A program made the translations under genes and the position numbers. From Xenopus tropicalis (Eukaryota > Chordata > Amphibia > Anura > Pipidae), in assembly GCF_000004195.4 (NCBI RefSeq), contig NC_030681.2, forward strand, positions 1,974,547 to 2,038,546: a DNA stretch of 64,000 nt. Reading direction: 5' to 3'. Below, in pieces: positions 1-10,499 of this stretch (position 1 is its first letter; each line of letters opens with the position of its first letter). The notes under the pieces are model-generated. The model was given only the letters and a program-made list of their open reading frames with translations, did not search any database and was not told where the DNA came from.

Positions 1-925
1 ACTTTCTCTATTTCATTACTGCCCCCCCCCTTATATATTTATATATAGTGACCCCCCCCTTAACTGCCCTTCCCCCAGTGTAACCAATCCCAACTGGGCC
101 AGCCTTTCCCCATAACTGAGGACCATTCCTTATCAGCTTAGTCGCTCTTCCCTGTACTTTCTCTATTTCATTACTGCCCCCCCTTATATATTTATATATA
201 GTGACCCCCCCTTAACTGCCCTTCCCCCCCAGTGTAACCAATCCCAACTGGGCCAGCCTTTCCCCATAACTGAGCCCATTCCCTTTATCAGCTTAGTCGC
301 TCTTCCCTGTACTTTCTCTATTTCATTTACTGCCCCCCTTATATATTTATATATAAGTGACCCCCCTTAACTGCCCCTTCCCCCCCAGTGTAACCAATCC
401 CAACTGGGCCAGCCTTTCCCCATAACTGAGCCCATTCCCCTTATCAGCTTAGTCGCTCTTCCCTTGTACTTTCTCTATTTCATTACTGCCCCCCTTATAT
501 ATTTATATATAGTGCCCCCCCCCCTTAAACTGCCCCTTCCCCCCAGGTAACCAATCCCAACTGGGCCAGCCTTTTCCCCATAACTGAGCCCATTCCCTTT
601 ATCAGCTTAGTCGCTCTTCCCTGTACTTTCTCTATTTCATTACTGCCCCCCCTTATATATTTATTTATATAGTGACCCCCCCCTTACTGCCCCCCCCCCC
701 CCAGTGTAACCAATCCCAACTGGGCCAGCCTTTCCCCATAACTGAGCCCATTCCCTTTATCAGCTTAGTCGCTCTTCCCTGTACTTTCTCTATTTCATTA
801 CTGCCCCCCCTTATTTATTTATATATAGTGACCCCCCCCTTAACTGCCCCCCCCCCCCCCAGTGTAACCAATCCCAACTGGGCCAGCCTTTCCCCATAAC
901 TGAGCCCATACCCATTACCAGCTTA
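1..925. repeat. ~155-bp tandem repeat, about 6 copies
   Basis: The unit contains a C-run, an AT stretch (TTATATATTTATATATAG), a second C-run and then AACCAATCCCAACTGGGCC. Copies begin near 1, 154, 310, 466, 624 and 782. They differ mostly in C-run length. The array runs off the left edge of the window. I see no gene in it. Confidence 0.9.
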
Positions 926-2029
926 GTTGCCCCTCTCTAACACAATAATACCCCGTTTGAGCAGTGGCCCCAGTACAGAACCCAGTAAGACCCTCACTCC
1001 CAGTACAGAATGTACCAGTGCCCCCCCCCTTCCCCGTGTCAGTTTCCTACCCCTGTACAAACATCAGGTTGATTCTTACCCATAATGCCATTCTCCACAA
1101 CATTATGTAGGGACCGATAGGGTTAACAATCCTTATGGCTATAAATCCCATGTATCTATTTTGCTATTAGCTAGTTCTGTATCATTGGCCCATAAGCCTT
1201 ATGACCACTTCCTGTCAGACTGTAATATAGTGTATGGAAAGGGGTGGGACTTCCTCTTTGGCTGCATGTGTTGAACCAGGTGGATGTTCCACTGATCCCG
1301 GGATCCACAGGGTCCCAGACTTGGTGCTGCCCCAGAGGGACCGTTACCTCCAGTGAAGTCGGGGGCAGGAGAGATATAAGTAACAGCAATGTGTAGAGAA
1401 GCGAGACAGTTACAGCTTAATTAGAGAGAGCAGCCTGTGCCCCAACAAGGAGAGACAGCTGGGAGTATCTCCCTTACAGGCTGAGTGTAGGGGCCGCAGT
1501 ACTGACAGGGGTATCAGTCTCCTGCCTGATCCACGTTTGCGGTAGGGGATCCGGCCCATTAAGGTGGGAACCCTAAGGGTATAAATCTCCTTCCCCCAGT
1601 TAGTCCTCCATACTGGTGCCTTTATACCGGCCCTTCCGCCTGTGAGTGCTGATAACCCTGCATTGCCTCGGCCAATAAACCAGTTCTGGCCTCCTTCTTT
1701 TACATCACTATCACATCCGGCAGTGGGAGGTGCAGCTCAACAACACCCTCCATAATAATCCTTCCACATTGCTATGGCCCACGCTTTGTAAGGGAGCCCA
1801 ATGTACCCCCCAGGCTCTATTACAGCCCCAAAAAGGGGTTACAATAATATTAAATATGATCCTATAACTTGCCCCCCACAGATGTCAGACTTACCGGCCT
1901 ATAATTGCTAGGCTGAGCTCACAATCCTGTATAAATATAGGAATGACAGGAGGTTCCCCCCAACCCATAGGTACCAGCTGGGAGCGAGACTAAGAATATC
2001 AGAACCAGAGGCTAAAGCTGAACTTCCCT
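926..2029. other. Non-repetitive intergenic stretch
   Basis: Largely unique sequence between two tandem arrays. No exon was recognised on either strand. It holds an LTR-like segment (1106-1752), listed separately. The rest, 1753-2029, is featureless to my eye. Confidence 0.5.
1106..1752 (+). mobile_element. Possible solo LTR
   Basis: The segment starts TGTAGGGACC and ends ACCCTCCA, so it has TG...CA ends. It has a TATA-like GGTATAAATC near 1578 and an AATAAA near 1674 about 80 bp before the end, the order expected of a promoter and poly(A) signal in an LTR. No matching 5-bp target duplication is visible at these ends, and no internal retroelement coding sequence lies nearby. The identification rests on layout only; it could be ordinary intergenic DNA. 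Confidence 0.25.
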
Positions 2030-3165
2030 CAGATACCCAGTGCCAGTACCCCCAGCTCCCCCACGGTACCAGTCAGACTCCTTGCATTAGTAACATACAT
2101 TTACTCCTGGTACCGGCCCGTTCCCTCAGATACCCAGTGCCAGTACCCCCAGCTCTCCCACGGTACCAGTCAGACTCCTTGCATCAGTAACATACATTTA
2201 CTCCTGGTACCGGCCCGTTCCCTCAGATACCCAGTGCCAGTACCCCCAGCTCTCCCACGGTACCAGTCAGACTCCTTGCATCAGTACATACATTTACTCC
2301 TGGTACTGGCCCGTTCCCTCAGATACCCAGTGCCAGTACCTCCAGCTCTCCCATAGTACCAGTCAGACTCCTTGCATTAGTAACATACATTACTCCTGGT
2401 ACTGGCCCTTCCCTCAGATACCCAGTGCCAGTACCCCAGCTCTCCCATAGTACCAGTCAGACTCCTTGCATTAGTAACATACATTTACTCCTGGTACCGG
2501 CCCATTCCCTCAGATACCCAGTGCCAGTACCCCCAGCTCTCCCATAGTACCAGTCAGACTCCTTGCATTCAGTAACATACATTTACTCCTGGTACCGGGC
2601 CCCATTCCCTCAGATACCCAGTGCCAGTACCTCCAGCTCTCCATCAGTACCAGTCAGACTCCTTGCATTTAGTAACATACATTTACTCCTGGTACCGGGC
2701 CGTTCCCTCAGATACCCAGTGCCAGGTACCCCCAGCTCTCCACGGGGTACCAGTCAGACTCCTTGCATTAGTAACATACATTTACTCCTGGGTACCGGCC
2801 CGTTCCCTCAGATACCCAGTGCCAGTACCCCCAGCTCTCCCACGTGTACCAGTCAGGACTCCTTGCATTAGTAACATACATTTACTCCTGGTACCGGGCC
2901 CGTTCCCTCAGATACCAGTGCCAGTACCCCCAGCTCTCCCACGGTACCAGTCAGACTCCTTGCATTAGTAACATACATTTACTCCTGGTACCGGCCCGTT
3001 CCCTCAGATACCCAGTGCCAGTACCTCCAGCTCTCCCATAGTACCAGTCAGACTCCTTGCATTAGTAACATACATTTACTCCTGGTACCGGCCCGTTCCC
3101 TCAGATACCCAGTGCCAGTACCCCCAGCTCCCCCATGGTACCAGTTGGGCTTTAGTAACATACAG
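2030..3165. repeat. ~96-bp tandem repeat, about 12 copies
   Basis: Each unit holds CAGATACCCAGTGCCAGTAC, a GGTACCAGTCAGACTCC segment and TTTACTCCTGGTACCGGCCC. Copies differ by single-base indels and substitutions, so overlapping reading frames across it are not coding. Confidence 0.92.
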
Positions 3166-3464
3166 TATAATACCGGTACCAGTTGGTACATTATGTAAAC
3201 ACAACTCATGGCCCCTCCCTGCCATTATATGTGCCCCAAAATAAACTCCCCTTTTCCCTTACTGTGCCCCCATCTCACCTACACTCAGGAGCAGGGCTCT
3301 CACACTGGGGCCAATGGATTCCTGTGGCCCCCAATCTGCTCAGAGGCTCCTCACAGCTTACAAGCCCCGGGGCAAGTTGTATGAGGAGGGGGCTAATGCC
3401 AATGTGAGGGGGGGTGTTGCAGGGCCCCAAACGTGGGCAGAATCAGTCTGAAGGGGCCAAATCT

Positions 3465-3965
3465 GGAACTCTGAGTATCACTCATGTATTATAAGGGATA
3501 ATGTACCCCCTACTGTAAATGATAAGGATATTAGCAGTCACTGAGGGGTTCTGTGCCCCCCATATAAAGGCACAAGGCTGCAGGCCTGAGTTATACAGGG
3601 AACTCTGAGTATCACTCATGTATATAAGGGATAATGTACCCCCCTACTGTAAATGATAAGGATATTAGCAGTCACTGAGGGGTTCTGTGCCCCCCATATA
3701 AAGGCACAAGGCTGCAGGCTGAGTTATACAGGGAACTCTGAGTATCACTCATGTATTATAAGGGATAATGTACCCCCTACTGTAAATGATAAGGATATTA
3801 GCAGTCACTGAGGGGTTCTGTGCCCATATAAAGGCACAAGGCTGCAGGCTGAGTTATACAGGGAACTCTGAGTATCACTCATGTATTATAAGGGATAATG
3901 TACCCCCTACTGTAAATGATAAGGATATTAGCAGTCACTGAGGGGTTCTGTGCCCATAGGCTGAG
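3465..3965. repeat. ~128-bp tandem repeat, 4 copies
   Basis: Four copies of a unit starting GGGAACTCTGAGTATCACTC and ending in CTGCAGGCTGAGTTATACAG. The array lies just 3' of mrpl14 in the intergenic space. The preceding 3166-3464 is unique, with no recognised gene. Confidence 0.88.
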
Positions 3966-4087
3966 TTATATAGGGCAGCGGGGCAGATAATTCCATATAA
4001 TACACAAGAGTGAATGAGTCACATGACAGAGGAGGGAGTAGGACACGGGGGGCAGGTAGGGGGGCAGATTGGGCTCTAGTGAATACA

Positions 4088-4134
4088 TTTATTAACCCTT
4101 TCCATATATTATAGAAAAACAAAGCACATTTATT
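4088..4134 (-). terminator. mrpl14 polyadenylation signals
   Basis: On the minus strand AATAAA occurs at 4129-4134 and again at 4088-4093, about 60 and 100 nt past the mrpl14 stop codon. This gives a very short 3'UTR. Confidence 0.7.
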
Positions 4135-4193
4135 ATTAGGGTCCAGCGACACTGTGGGGGGTACAGAAGCCCAGTGGGGTCAGTCCGTGGGGC

Positions 4194-4560
4194 TCATACG
4201 AAGTTCTGGGCAATGGCCAGCACCTTAGAGAACTCGCCGTCATGCCTGCGCAGACTCGTAGGAATGGGGGTCTTTATCCGGGTGCCCACGGGGTTCCCAT
4301 TGTCCTCTATCAGCACCACATTGTTGGAGTCAAAGCGGGGGGTCATGGAAGCCCCCGGCATCTTGTGCCCCACAATCAGGGCTTTCTTCTTCTGCCCTTT
4401 AATAGCCAGCAGGATCCTGTCGCCCACTTTCCCCACCCCTGACTTGTTGTACACGTGAATGCACTTGGGGGGGCGGTGATACGGGGTGCTCCCCAGGGTG
4501 CTGTTATCCACCACTCGAACCCGCGTCAGTTTCTGGATAGCACCGCAGGGTGCAGAGAGG
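4194..4560 (-). CDS. mrpl14: mrpl14 coding exon 2 (aa 23-144, stop)
   Basis: The acceptor is CTCTCCCCCAG at 4571-4561. The exon continues codon 23 (AG+C = Ser), then [19 protein letters not shown] and the whole L14 core, with the TGA stop at 4196-4194. The usual first in-frame Met here (4514) lies inside the conserved domain, so it is not the real start. Confidence 0.96.
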
Positions 4561-7500
4561 CTGGGGGAGAGAGCCGACAGTTAGGGGAGGGGTTAGCGCT
4601 TCATCTACTACTGTTAGTAATTAGATTGGGGGCGGGGCTCCTGGTCTCTATATGAGGAAGGAGGAGGGGTGTGGCTCCTGGTCTCTATATGAGGAAGGAG
4701 AAGGGGCGTGGCTCCTGGTCTCTATATGAGGAAGGAGGAGGGGCGTGGCTCCTGGTCTCTATATGAGGAAGGAGGAGGGGTGTGGCTCCTGGTCTCTATA
4801 TGAGGAAGGGCATAGCTCCTGGTCTCTATATGAGGAAGGAGGAGGGGCATAGCTCCTGGTCTCTATATGAGGAAGGAGGAGGGGCATAGCTCCTGGTCAC
4901 TATATGAGGAAGGAGGAGGGGCCTGGCTCCTGGTCTCTATATGAGGAAGGAGAAAGGGTGTGGCTCCTGGTCTCTATATGAGGAAGGAGGAGGGGTGTGG
5001 CTCCTGGTCTCTATATGAGGAAGGAGAAAGGGTGTGGCTCCTGGTCTCTATATGAGGAAGGAGGAGGGGTGTGGCTCCTGGTCTCTATATGAGGAAGGAG
5101 GAGGGGTGTGGCTCCTGGTCTCTATATGAGGAAGGAGGAGGGGTGTGGCTCCTGGTCTCTATATGAGGAAGGAGGAGGGGCGTGGCTCCTGGTCTCTATA
5201 TGAGGAAGGAGGAGGGGCGTGGCTCCTGGGTCTTCTATATGAGAAGGAGGAGGGGCGTGGCTCCTGGTCTCTATATGAGGAAGGAGGAGGGGCGTGGCTC
5301 CTGGTCTCTATATGAGGAAGGAGGAGGGGCGTGGCTTCCTGGTCTCTATATGAGGAAGGAGGAGGGGTGTGGCTCCTGGTCTCTATATGAGGAAGGGCGT
5401 GGCTCCTGGTCTCTATATGAGGAAGGGCATAGCTCCTGGTCTCTATATGAGGAAGGAGGAGGGGCATAGCTCCTGGTCTCTATATGAGGAAGGAGGAGGG
5501 GCATAGCTCCTGGTCTCTATATGAGGAAGGAGGAGGGGCCTGGCTCCTGGTCTCTATATGAGGAAGGAGGAGGGGTGTGGCTCCTGGTCTCTATATGAGG
5601 AAGGAGGAGGGGCGTGGCTCCTGGTCTCTATATGAGGAAGGAGGAGGGGTGTGGCTCCTGGTCTCTATATGAGGAAGGAGGAGGGGTGTGGCTCCTGGTC
5701 TCTATATGAGGAAGGAGGAGGGGTGTGGCTCCTGGTCTCTATATGAGGAAGGAGGAGGGGTGTGGCTCCTGGTCTCTATATGAGGAAGGAGGAGGGGTGT
5801 GGCTCCTGGTCTCTATATGAGGGAAGGAGGAGGGGGTGGCTCCTGCGTCTCTATATGAGAAGGAGGAGGGGCCTGGCTCCTGGTCTCTATATGAGGAAGG
5901 AGGAGGGGTGTGGCTCCTGGTCCTCTATATAAAGAAGGAGGAGGGCGCTGGCTCCTGGTCTCTATATGAGGAAAGGAGGAGGGGTGTGGCTCCTGGTCTC
6001 TTATATGAGGAAGGAGGAGGGGTGTGGCTCCTGAAAGGAGGGGGTAAGAGGAGGGGTGTGGCTCCTGGTCTCTATATAAAGAAGGAGGAGGGGCCTGGCT
6101 CTTGGTCTCTATATAAAGAAGGAGGAGGGGCCTGGCTCTTGGCCGCTATATAAGGAAGGAGGAGGGGCCTGGCTCTTGGTCGCTATATAAGGAAGGAGGA
6201 GGGGCCTGGCTCTTGGTCGCTATATAAGGAAGGAGGAGGGGCCTGGCTCTTGGTCGCTATATAAGGAAGGAGGAGGGGCCTGGCTCTTGGTCGCTATATA
6301 AGGAAGGAGGAGGGGCTGTATCAGGAATGCAGTCGGCAGAGAGTGGCTTTGATTAAAGTGGACCTGTCACCCAGACATAAAAAGCTGTATAATAACAGTC
6401 CTTTTTGAAATTAGATATGAAACCCAAATGCATTTTTATATTAACACATCCAAATCCATTATAAAGGCATTTAAAAATCCCAGCTGTCAATCATGTACTG
6501 CTTGCCCCGCCTCTATGCCTTAGGCAGACAATAACTTTAGCTTTCCGCTCAGCACCACCTAGATGTCACTGCACCTCTCACTTCCCCCCCCTCCTCATCA
6601 TCTAATTGTGTAGCCCAGAGGTCGGCAACCCGCGGCTCGTTTAGGCCTTAGGTGCGGCTCGTTTAGGCCTTAGGTGCGGCTCGTTTAGGCCTTAGGTGCG
6701 GCTCGTTTAGGCCTTAGGTGCGGCTCGTTTAGGCCTTAGGTGCGGCTCGTTTAGGCCTTAGGTGCGGCTCGTTTAGGCCTTAGGTGCGGCTCGTTTAGGC
6801 CTTAGGTGCGGCTCGTTTAGGCCTTAGGTGCGGCTCGTTTAGGCCTTAGGTGCGGCTCGTTTAGGCCTTAGGTGCGGCTCGTTTAGGCCTTAGGTGCGGC
6901 TCCGGTCAGGCTGGTGACTATCATCCTCCGCGGCGAGCAGCGCGCCTGAAAAGCCACTGAAAGACTAGTGACTACTAGTCTTTCAGTGGCTTTTCAGGCG
7001 CTGCTCTCCGCGGAGGATGATGTGTGTGCTGCCGCTGGCCGGCAGCCTATCAGAGAGGCCGCCGGACCGCGATGACGTCATCGCGCCGCCAGCGCTGAAG
7101 AGGAGGACCGGGCTGAAGGAAGGTGCGTGATTCGCTCTCAGGAGGTAAGTCACACTTTTAGGGGACTCTGGCACATTAGGGGGGACTCTGGCACATTATA
7201 GGGGGGCCTGGACTCTGGCACATTAGGGGGGACTCTGGCACATTATAGGGGGGCCTGGACTCTGGCACCATTATAGGGGGGACTCTGGCACATTATAGGG
7301 GGGCCTGGACTCTGGCACATTAGGGGGGACTCTGGCACATTTATAGGGGGGCCTGGACTCTGGCACATTAGGGGGGACTCTGGCACATTATAGGGGGGCC
7401 TGGACTCTGGCACATTAGGGGGGACTCTGGCACATTATAGGGGGGCCTGGACTCTGGCACATTAGGGGGACTCTGGCACATTATAGGGGGGGCTTAATTG

Positions 7501-8635
7501 GACTCTGGCACATTATAGGGGGGGGCTTATTGGACTCTGGCACATTATAGGGGGGGCTATTGGACTCTGGCCACATTATAGGGGGGGGCTATTGGACTCT
7601 GGCACATTATAGGGGGGGGCTATTGGACTCTGGCACATTATAGGGGGGGCTATTGGACTCTGGCACAATTATAGGGGGGGCTATTGGACTCTGGCACATT
7701 ATAGGGGGGGGCTATTGGACTCTGCACATTATAGGGGGGGGGCTATTGGACTCTGGCACATTAATAGGGGGGGGCTATTGGACTCTGGCACATTATAGGG
7801 GGGGGCTATTGGACTCTGGCACATTATAGGGGGGGCTATTGGACTCTGGCACATGTATAGGGGGGGGCTATTGGACTCTGGCACATTATAGGGGGGGGCT
7901 ATTGGACCTCTGGCACATTATAGGGGGGGGCTATTGGACTCTGGCACATTATAGGGGGGCTATTGACTCTGGCACATTATAGGGGGGGGCTATTGGACTC
8001 TGGCACATTATACGGGGGCCTGGACTCTGGCACATTATACGGGGGCCTGGACTCTGGCACATTATACGGGGGCCTGGACTCTGGCACATTATACGGGCCT
8101 GACTCTGGCACATTATACGGGGGCCTGGACTCTTGGACTCTGGCACATTATACGGGGGACTATTGGACTCTGGCACATTATACGGGTCCAAGTGGCTCTT
8201 TAGGTCTTAAAGGTTGCAGACCCCTGGTGTAGCCAGTGCAAGGGCCTGGGCATCTGGTCCCCCATTCTGGCACAGAAACATACATTTTGGCATGATACAC
8301 AGCTTGCCTTCATAACAGTGTCCACAAAATGGCGCCTGCCTGCTTGCTTTGATTAATTCCAAGACAGAAGGAAACAAGATTTATATTATTTATATAGTGT
8401 AAGTAACGTTTATTTTGCTTAACTAACAATATAGAAAATAATTTGGAGTTATGTCTTGGGGTGACAGGTCCCCTTTAAGTCATTGCTCAGTAAATGAATG
8501 ATGTAAGAGGTGGGTGTGATGTCACTGACTATACAAAGATGTGGATTGGACAAAGATCTGTACTTACCTCAGGTGCTGTATGGTTGGTGCCTGACAGGCT
8601 TGGGCGGCCAGTAGCCTCAGGCCTCTAGCAAACAT
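4194..8635 (-). CDS. mrpl14: Mitochondrial ribosomal protein uL14m (two coding exons)
   Basis: Joined from exons 8635-8568 and 4560-4194 on the minus strand, this encodes 144 residues, close to the 145 of human MRPL14. It is the mitochondrial form of ribosomal protein L14, a large-subunit rRNA-binding protein at the subunit interface (known for the family). Residues 1-23 ([15 protein letters not shown]...) are basic and alanine-rich without acidic residues, as expected of a mitochondrial presequence. The L14 fold follows from about residue 31, with hallmark segments [26 protein letters not shown] and [12 protein letters not shown], ending [10 protein letters not shown] as in vertebrate orthologues. 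The single coding intron (8567-4561) splits codon 23 after its second base and is filled by a 37-bp minisatellite and nested transposons. The gene is divergent from tmem63b, its human neighbour. Confidence 0.96.
4630..6315. repeat. 37-bp minisatellite in mrpl14 intron, ~45 copies
   Basis: The unit combines GGCTCCTGGTCTCTATATGA with GGAAGGAGGAGGGG and a variable TGTG/CGTG/CATA. Toward the right end copies shift to CTATATAAGGAAG and GGCCTGGCTCTTGG, a subfamily gradient. The reading frames crossing it are repeat-driven. Confidence 0.95.
6630..6903. repeat. 22-bp tandem repeat inside hAT, ~12 copies
   Basis: Near-perfect copies of GGCTCGTTTAGGCCTTAGGT plus GC. The first copy directly follows the hAT left end, so subterminal sequence has been amplified. 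The identity of the copies points to recent expansion or slippage. Confidence 0.95.
6921..7020. repeat. 100-bp near-perfect palindrome
   Basis: Arms starting TCATCCTCCGCGG and ending CCGCGGAGGATGA meet around ACTAGTGACTACTAGT at about 6970. Apart from two small indels the arms pair completely. It lies inside the hAT element and could form a long hairpin. Confidence 0.85.
7155..8190. repeat. Tandem arrays of 27-47 bp units inside hAT
   Basis: All units share GGACTCTGGCACATTATA followed by a G-run. Three subfamilies follow in order: ~47-bp units with GGGGCCTGGACTC, ~31-bp units with GGGGGCTATTGGACTC, and ~27-bp units with TACGGGGGCCTGG. The sharp boundaries suggest successive amplifications. 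Confidence 0.92.
8568..8635 (-). CDS. mrpl14: mrpl14 coding exon 1 (aa 1-23)
   Basis: The ATG is at 8635-8633 and encodes [20 protein letters not shown] then HL. The donor reads AG|GTAAGTA at 8567 and leaves phase 2, which fits the next exon. Upstream on the minus strand an AG near 8660 (CCATACCAG) could be the acceptor for this exon. It is too short to stand out as a reading frame; the presequence character and phase fit identify it. Confidence 0.88.
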
Positions 8636-8649
8636 GGTGCAGCCCCCGA

Positions 8650-9985
8650 ATTCCTGCAGGCCTGGTATGGGCAAACACAAGCACAAATATACAGAGAAGG
8701 AATGTTCTGGGCACACAATAAGCTGTACCCCCATACTGTACTGTCTAAGGGAAACACTATGGCACCCCCTACCCATATGTATAAATACAAATATACAGAG
8801 AGGGAATGTTCTGGGCACACAATAAGCTGTACCCCCATACTGTACTGTCTAAGGGAAACACTATGGCACCCCCTACCCATATGTATAAATACAAATATAC
8901 AGAGAGGGAATGTTCTGGGCACACAATAAGCTGTACCCCCATACTGTACTGTCTAAGGGAAACACTATGGCACCCCCTACCCATATGTATAAATACAAAT
9001 ATACAGAGAAGGAATGCTCTGGGCACACAATAAGCTGTACCCCCATACTGTACTGTCTAAGGGAAACACTATGGCACCCCCTACCCATATGTATAAATAC
9101 AAATATACAGAGAGGGAATGTTCTGGGCACACAATAAGCTGTACCCCCATACTGTACTGTCTAAGGGAACACTATGGCACCCCCCTACCCATATGTATAA
9201 ATACAAATATACAGAGAGGGAATGTTCTGGGCACACAATAAGCTGTACCCCCATACTGTACTGTCTAAGGGAAACACTATGGCACCCCCTACCCATATGT
9301 ATAAATACAAATATACAGATAAGGAATGTCAGGGCACACAATAAGCTGTACCCCCATACTGTACTGTCTAAGGGAAACACTATGGCACCTCCTACCATAT
9401 GATATAAATACAAATATACAGATAAGGAATGTTCTGGGCACACAATAAGCTGTACCCCCATACTGTACTGTCTAAGGGAAACACTATGGCAACCCCCTAC
9501 CCATATGTATAAATACAAATATACAGAGAGGAATGTTCTGGGCACACAATAAGCTGTACCCCCATACTGTACTGTCTAAGGTAAACACTATGGCACCCCC
9601 TACCCATATGTATAAATACAAATATACAGAGAGGAATGTTCTGGGCACACAATAAGCTGTACCCCCATACTGTACTGTCTAAGGGAAACACTATGGCACC
9701 CCCTACCCATATGTATAAATACAAATATACAGAGAGGGAATGTTCTGGGCACACAATAAGGCTGTTACCCCCATACTGTACTGTCTAAGGGAAACCTATG
9801 GCACCCCCTACCCATATGTATAAATACAAATATACAGAGAGGGAATGTTCTGGGCACACAATAAGCTGTACCCCCATACTGTACTGTCTAAGGGAAACAC
9901 TATGGCACCCCCTACCCATATGTATAAATACAAATATACAGAGAAGGAATGTTCTGGGCACACAATAAGCTGTACCCCCACCCCC
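8650..9985. repeat. 104-bp tandem repeat, ~12.7 copies
   Basis: The unit includes ATACAGAGAGGGAATGTTCT, GGGCACACAATAAGCTGTAC and CTATGGCACCCCCTACCC. It begins right beside the mrpl14 start-codon exon on its 5' side, so it probably lies in an intron between a non-coding first exon and the ATG exon. Overlapping frames on both strands are artefacts of the unit. Confidence 0.93.
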
Positions 9986-10199
9986 ATTACAGCCAAGTGC
10001 CCCTGTGGGAGGAGCTTACAAGTGGGTAAATATTGATGTTTCCCAGCTAAGTGGCTGTGGGCAGGTAGGTGCCAGTAAGGACACTTGAGGTGGGAGGGGG
10101 CAGTTTGCAAACACTCATGTTGGTGACACAGGGGGGGCACTGCTTTCCCAGTAAAGCCCCCAGCTGGAAGCCCCCGGCTCTACTGATTGGCTCAGCCTT

Positions 10200-10480
10200 T
10201 CCCTCACCGTGTGAGTCTGTTCGATGTCCCAGAATCCTCAGATGGGGAACACGTTACCCTGCGGTCTGGCTGGGGATTCTGGGAGATAAAGTGCCAGTAG
10301 CGGTACCCAGGCGGCGCGGCACAGAGGCTGCTGGGAGACGCAGTTCGCCGGCAGAGGACAAACTCACCGAGTTGTTGCGTCCCAAGACTCGTCCCCGCCG
10401 CTGCTCGAGTCACGTGATGACGGGACGTGCGCGGCCCCGCAAGGCGCTGTCCGATCTCTCAGAGCGGCGAGTGCGGGTAC
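10200..10480 (-). promoter_or_regulatory. CpG-rich mrpl14 promoter and possible exon 1
   Basis: This is the only CpG-dense stretch upstream of mrpl14. It contains a GTCACGTGATGACG E-box/CRE-like cluster at 10409-10422. On the minus strand a good donor, CTCG|GTGAGTT, ends at 10368 and would close a short non-coding exon starting near 10440. A second donor-like GGTGAGG lies near 10205. I infer the transcription start; no TATA box is evident. Confidence 0.5.
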
Positions 10481-10499
10481 CCGCCATAAAAATGTCACA

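Larger units (their letters stand above)
6616..8226. mobile_element. Non-autonomous hAT element with 8-bp TSD
   Basis: The element starts CAGAGGTCGGCAACC and ends GGTTGCAGACCCCTG, the CAG...CTG inverted ends typical of hAT transposons. It is flanked on both sides by GTGTAGCC (6608-6615 and 8227-8234), an exact 8-bp target duplication. No transposase is present. The interior is mostly tandem repeats (6630-6900 and 7155-8190) plus a 100-bp palindrome (6921-7020). Confidence 0.85.
6353..8478. mobile_element. TTAA-ended MITE interrupted by a hAT element
   Basis: The ends are imperfect terminal inverted repeats: TTAAAGTGGACCTGTCACCC at 6353 and its inverse, GGTGACAGGTCCCCTTTAA, ending at 8478. 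Matching AGACATAA follows on each inner side. The terminal TTAA suggests a piggyBac-type target. I recognise this as a type common in Xenopus genomes (from memory, not a search). The internal sequence is split at 6615/8227 by a second transposon; outside that, about 260 bp remain on each side. It sits in the mrpl14 intron. Confidence 0.75.
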
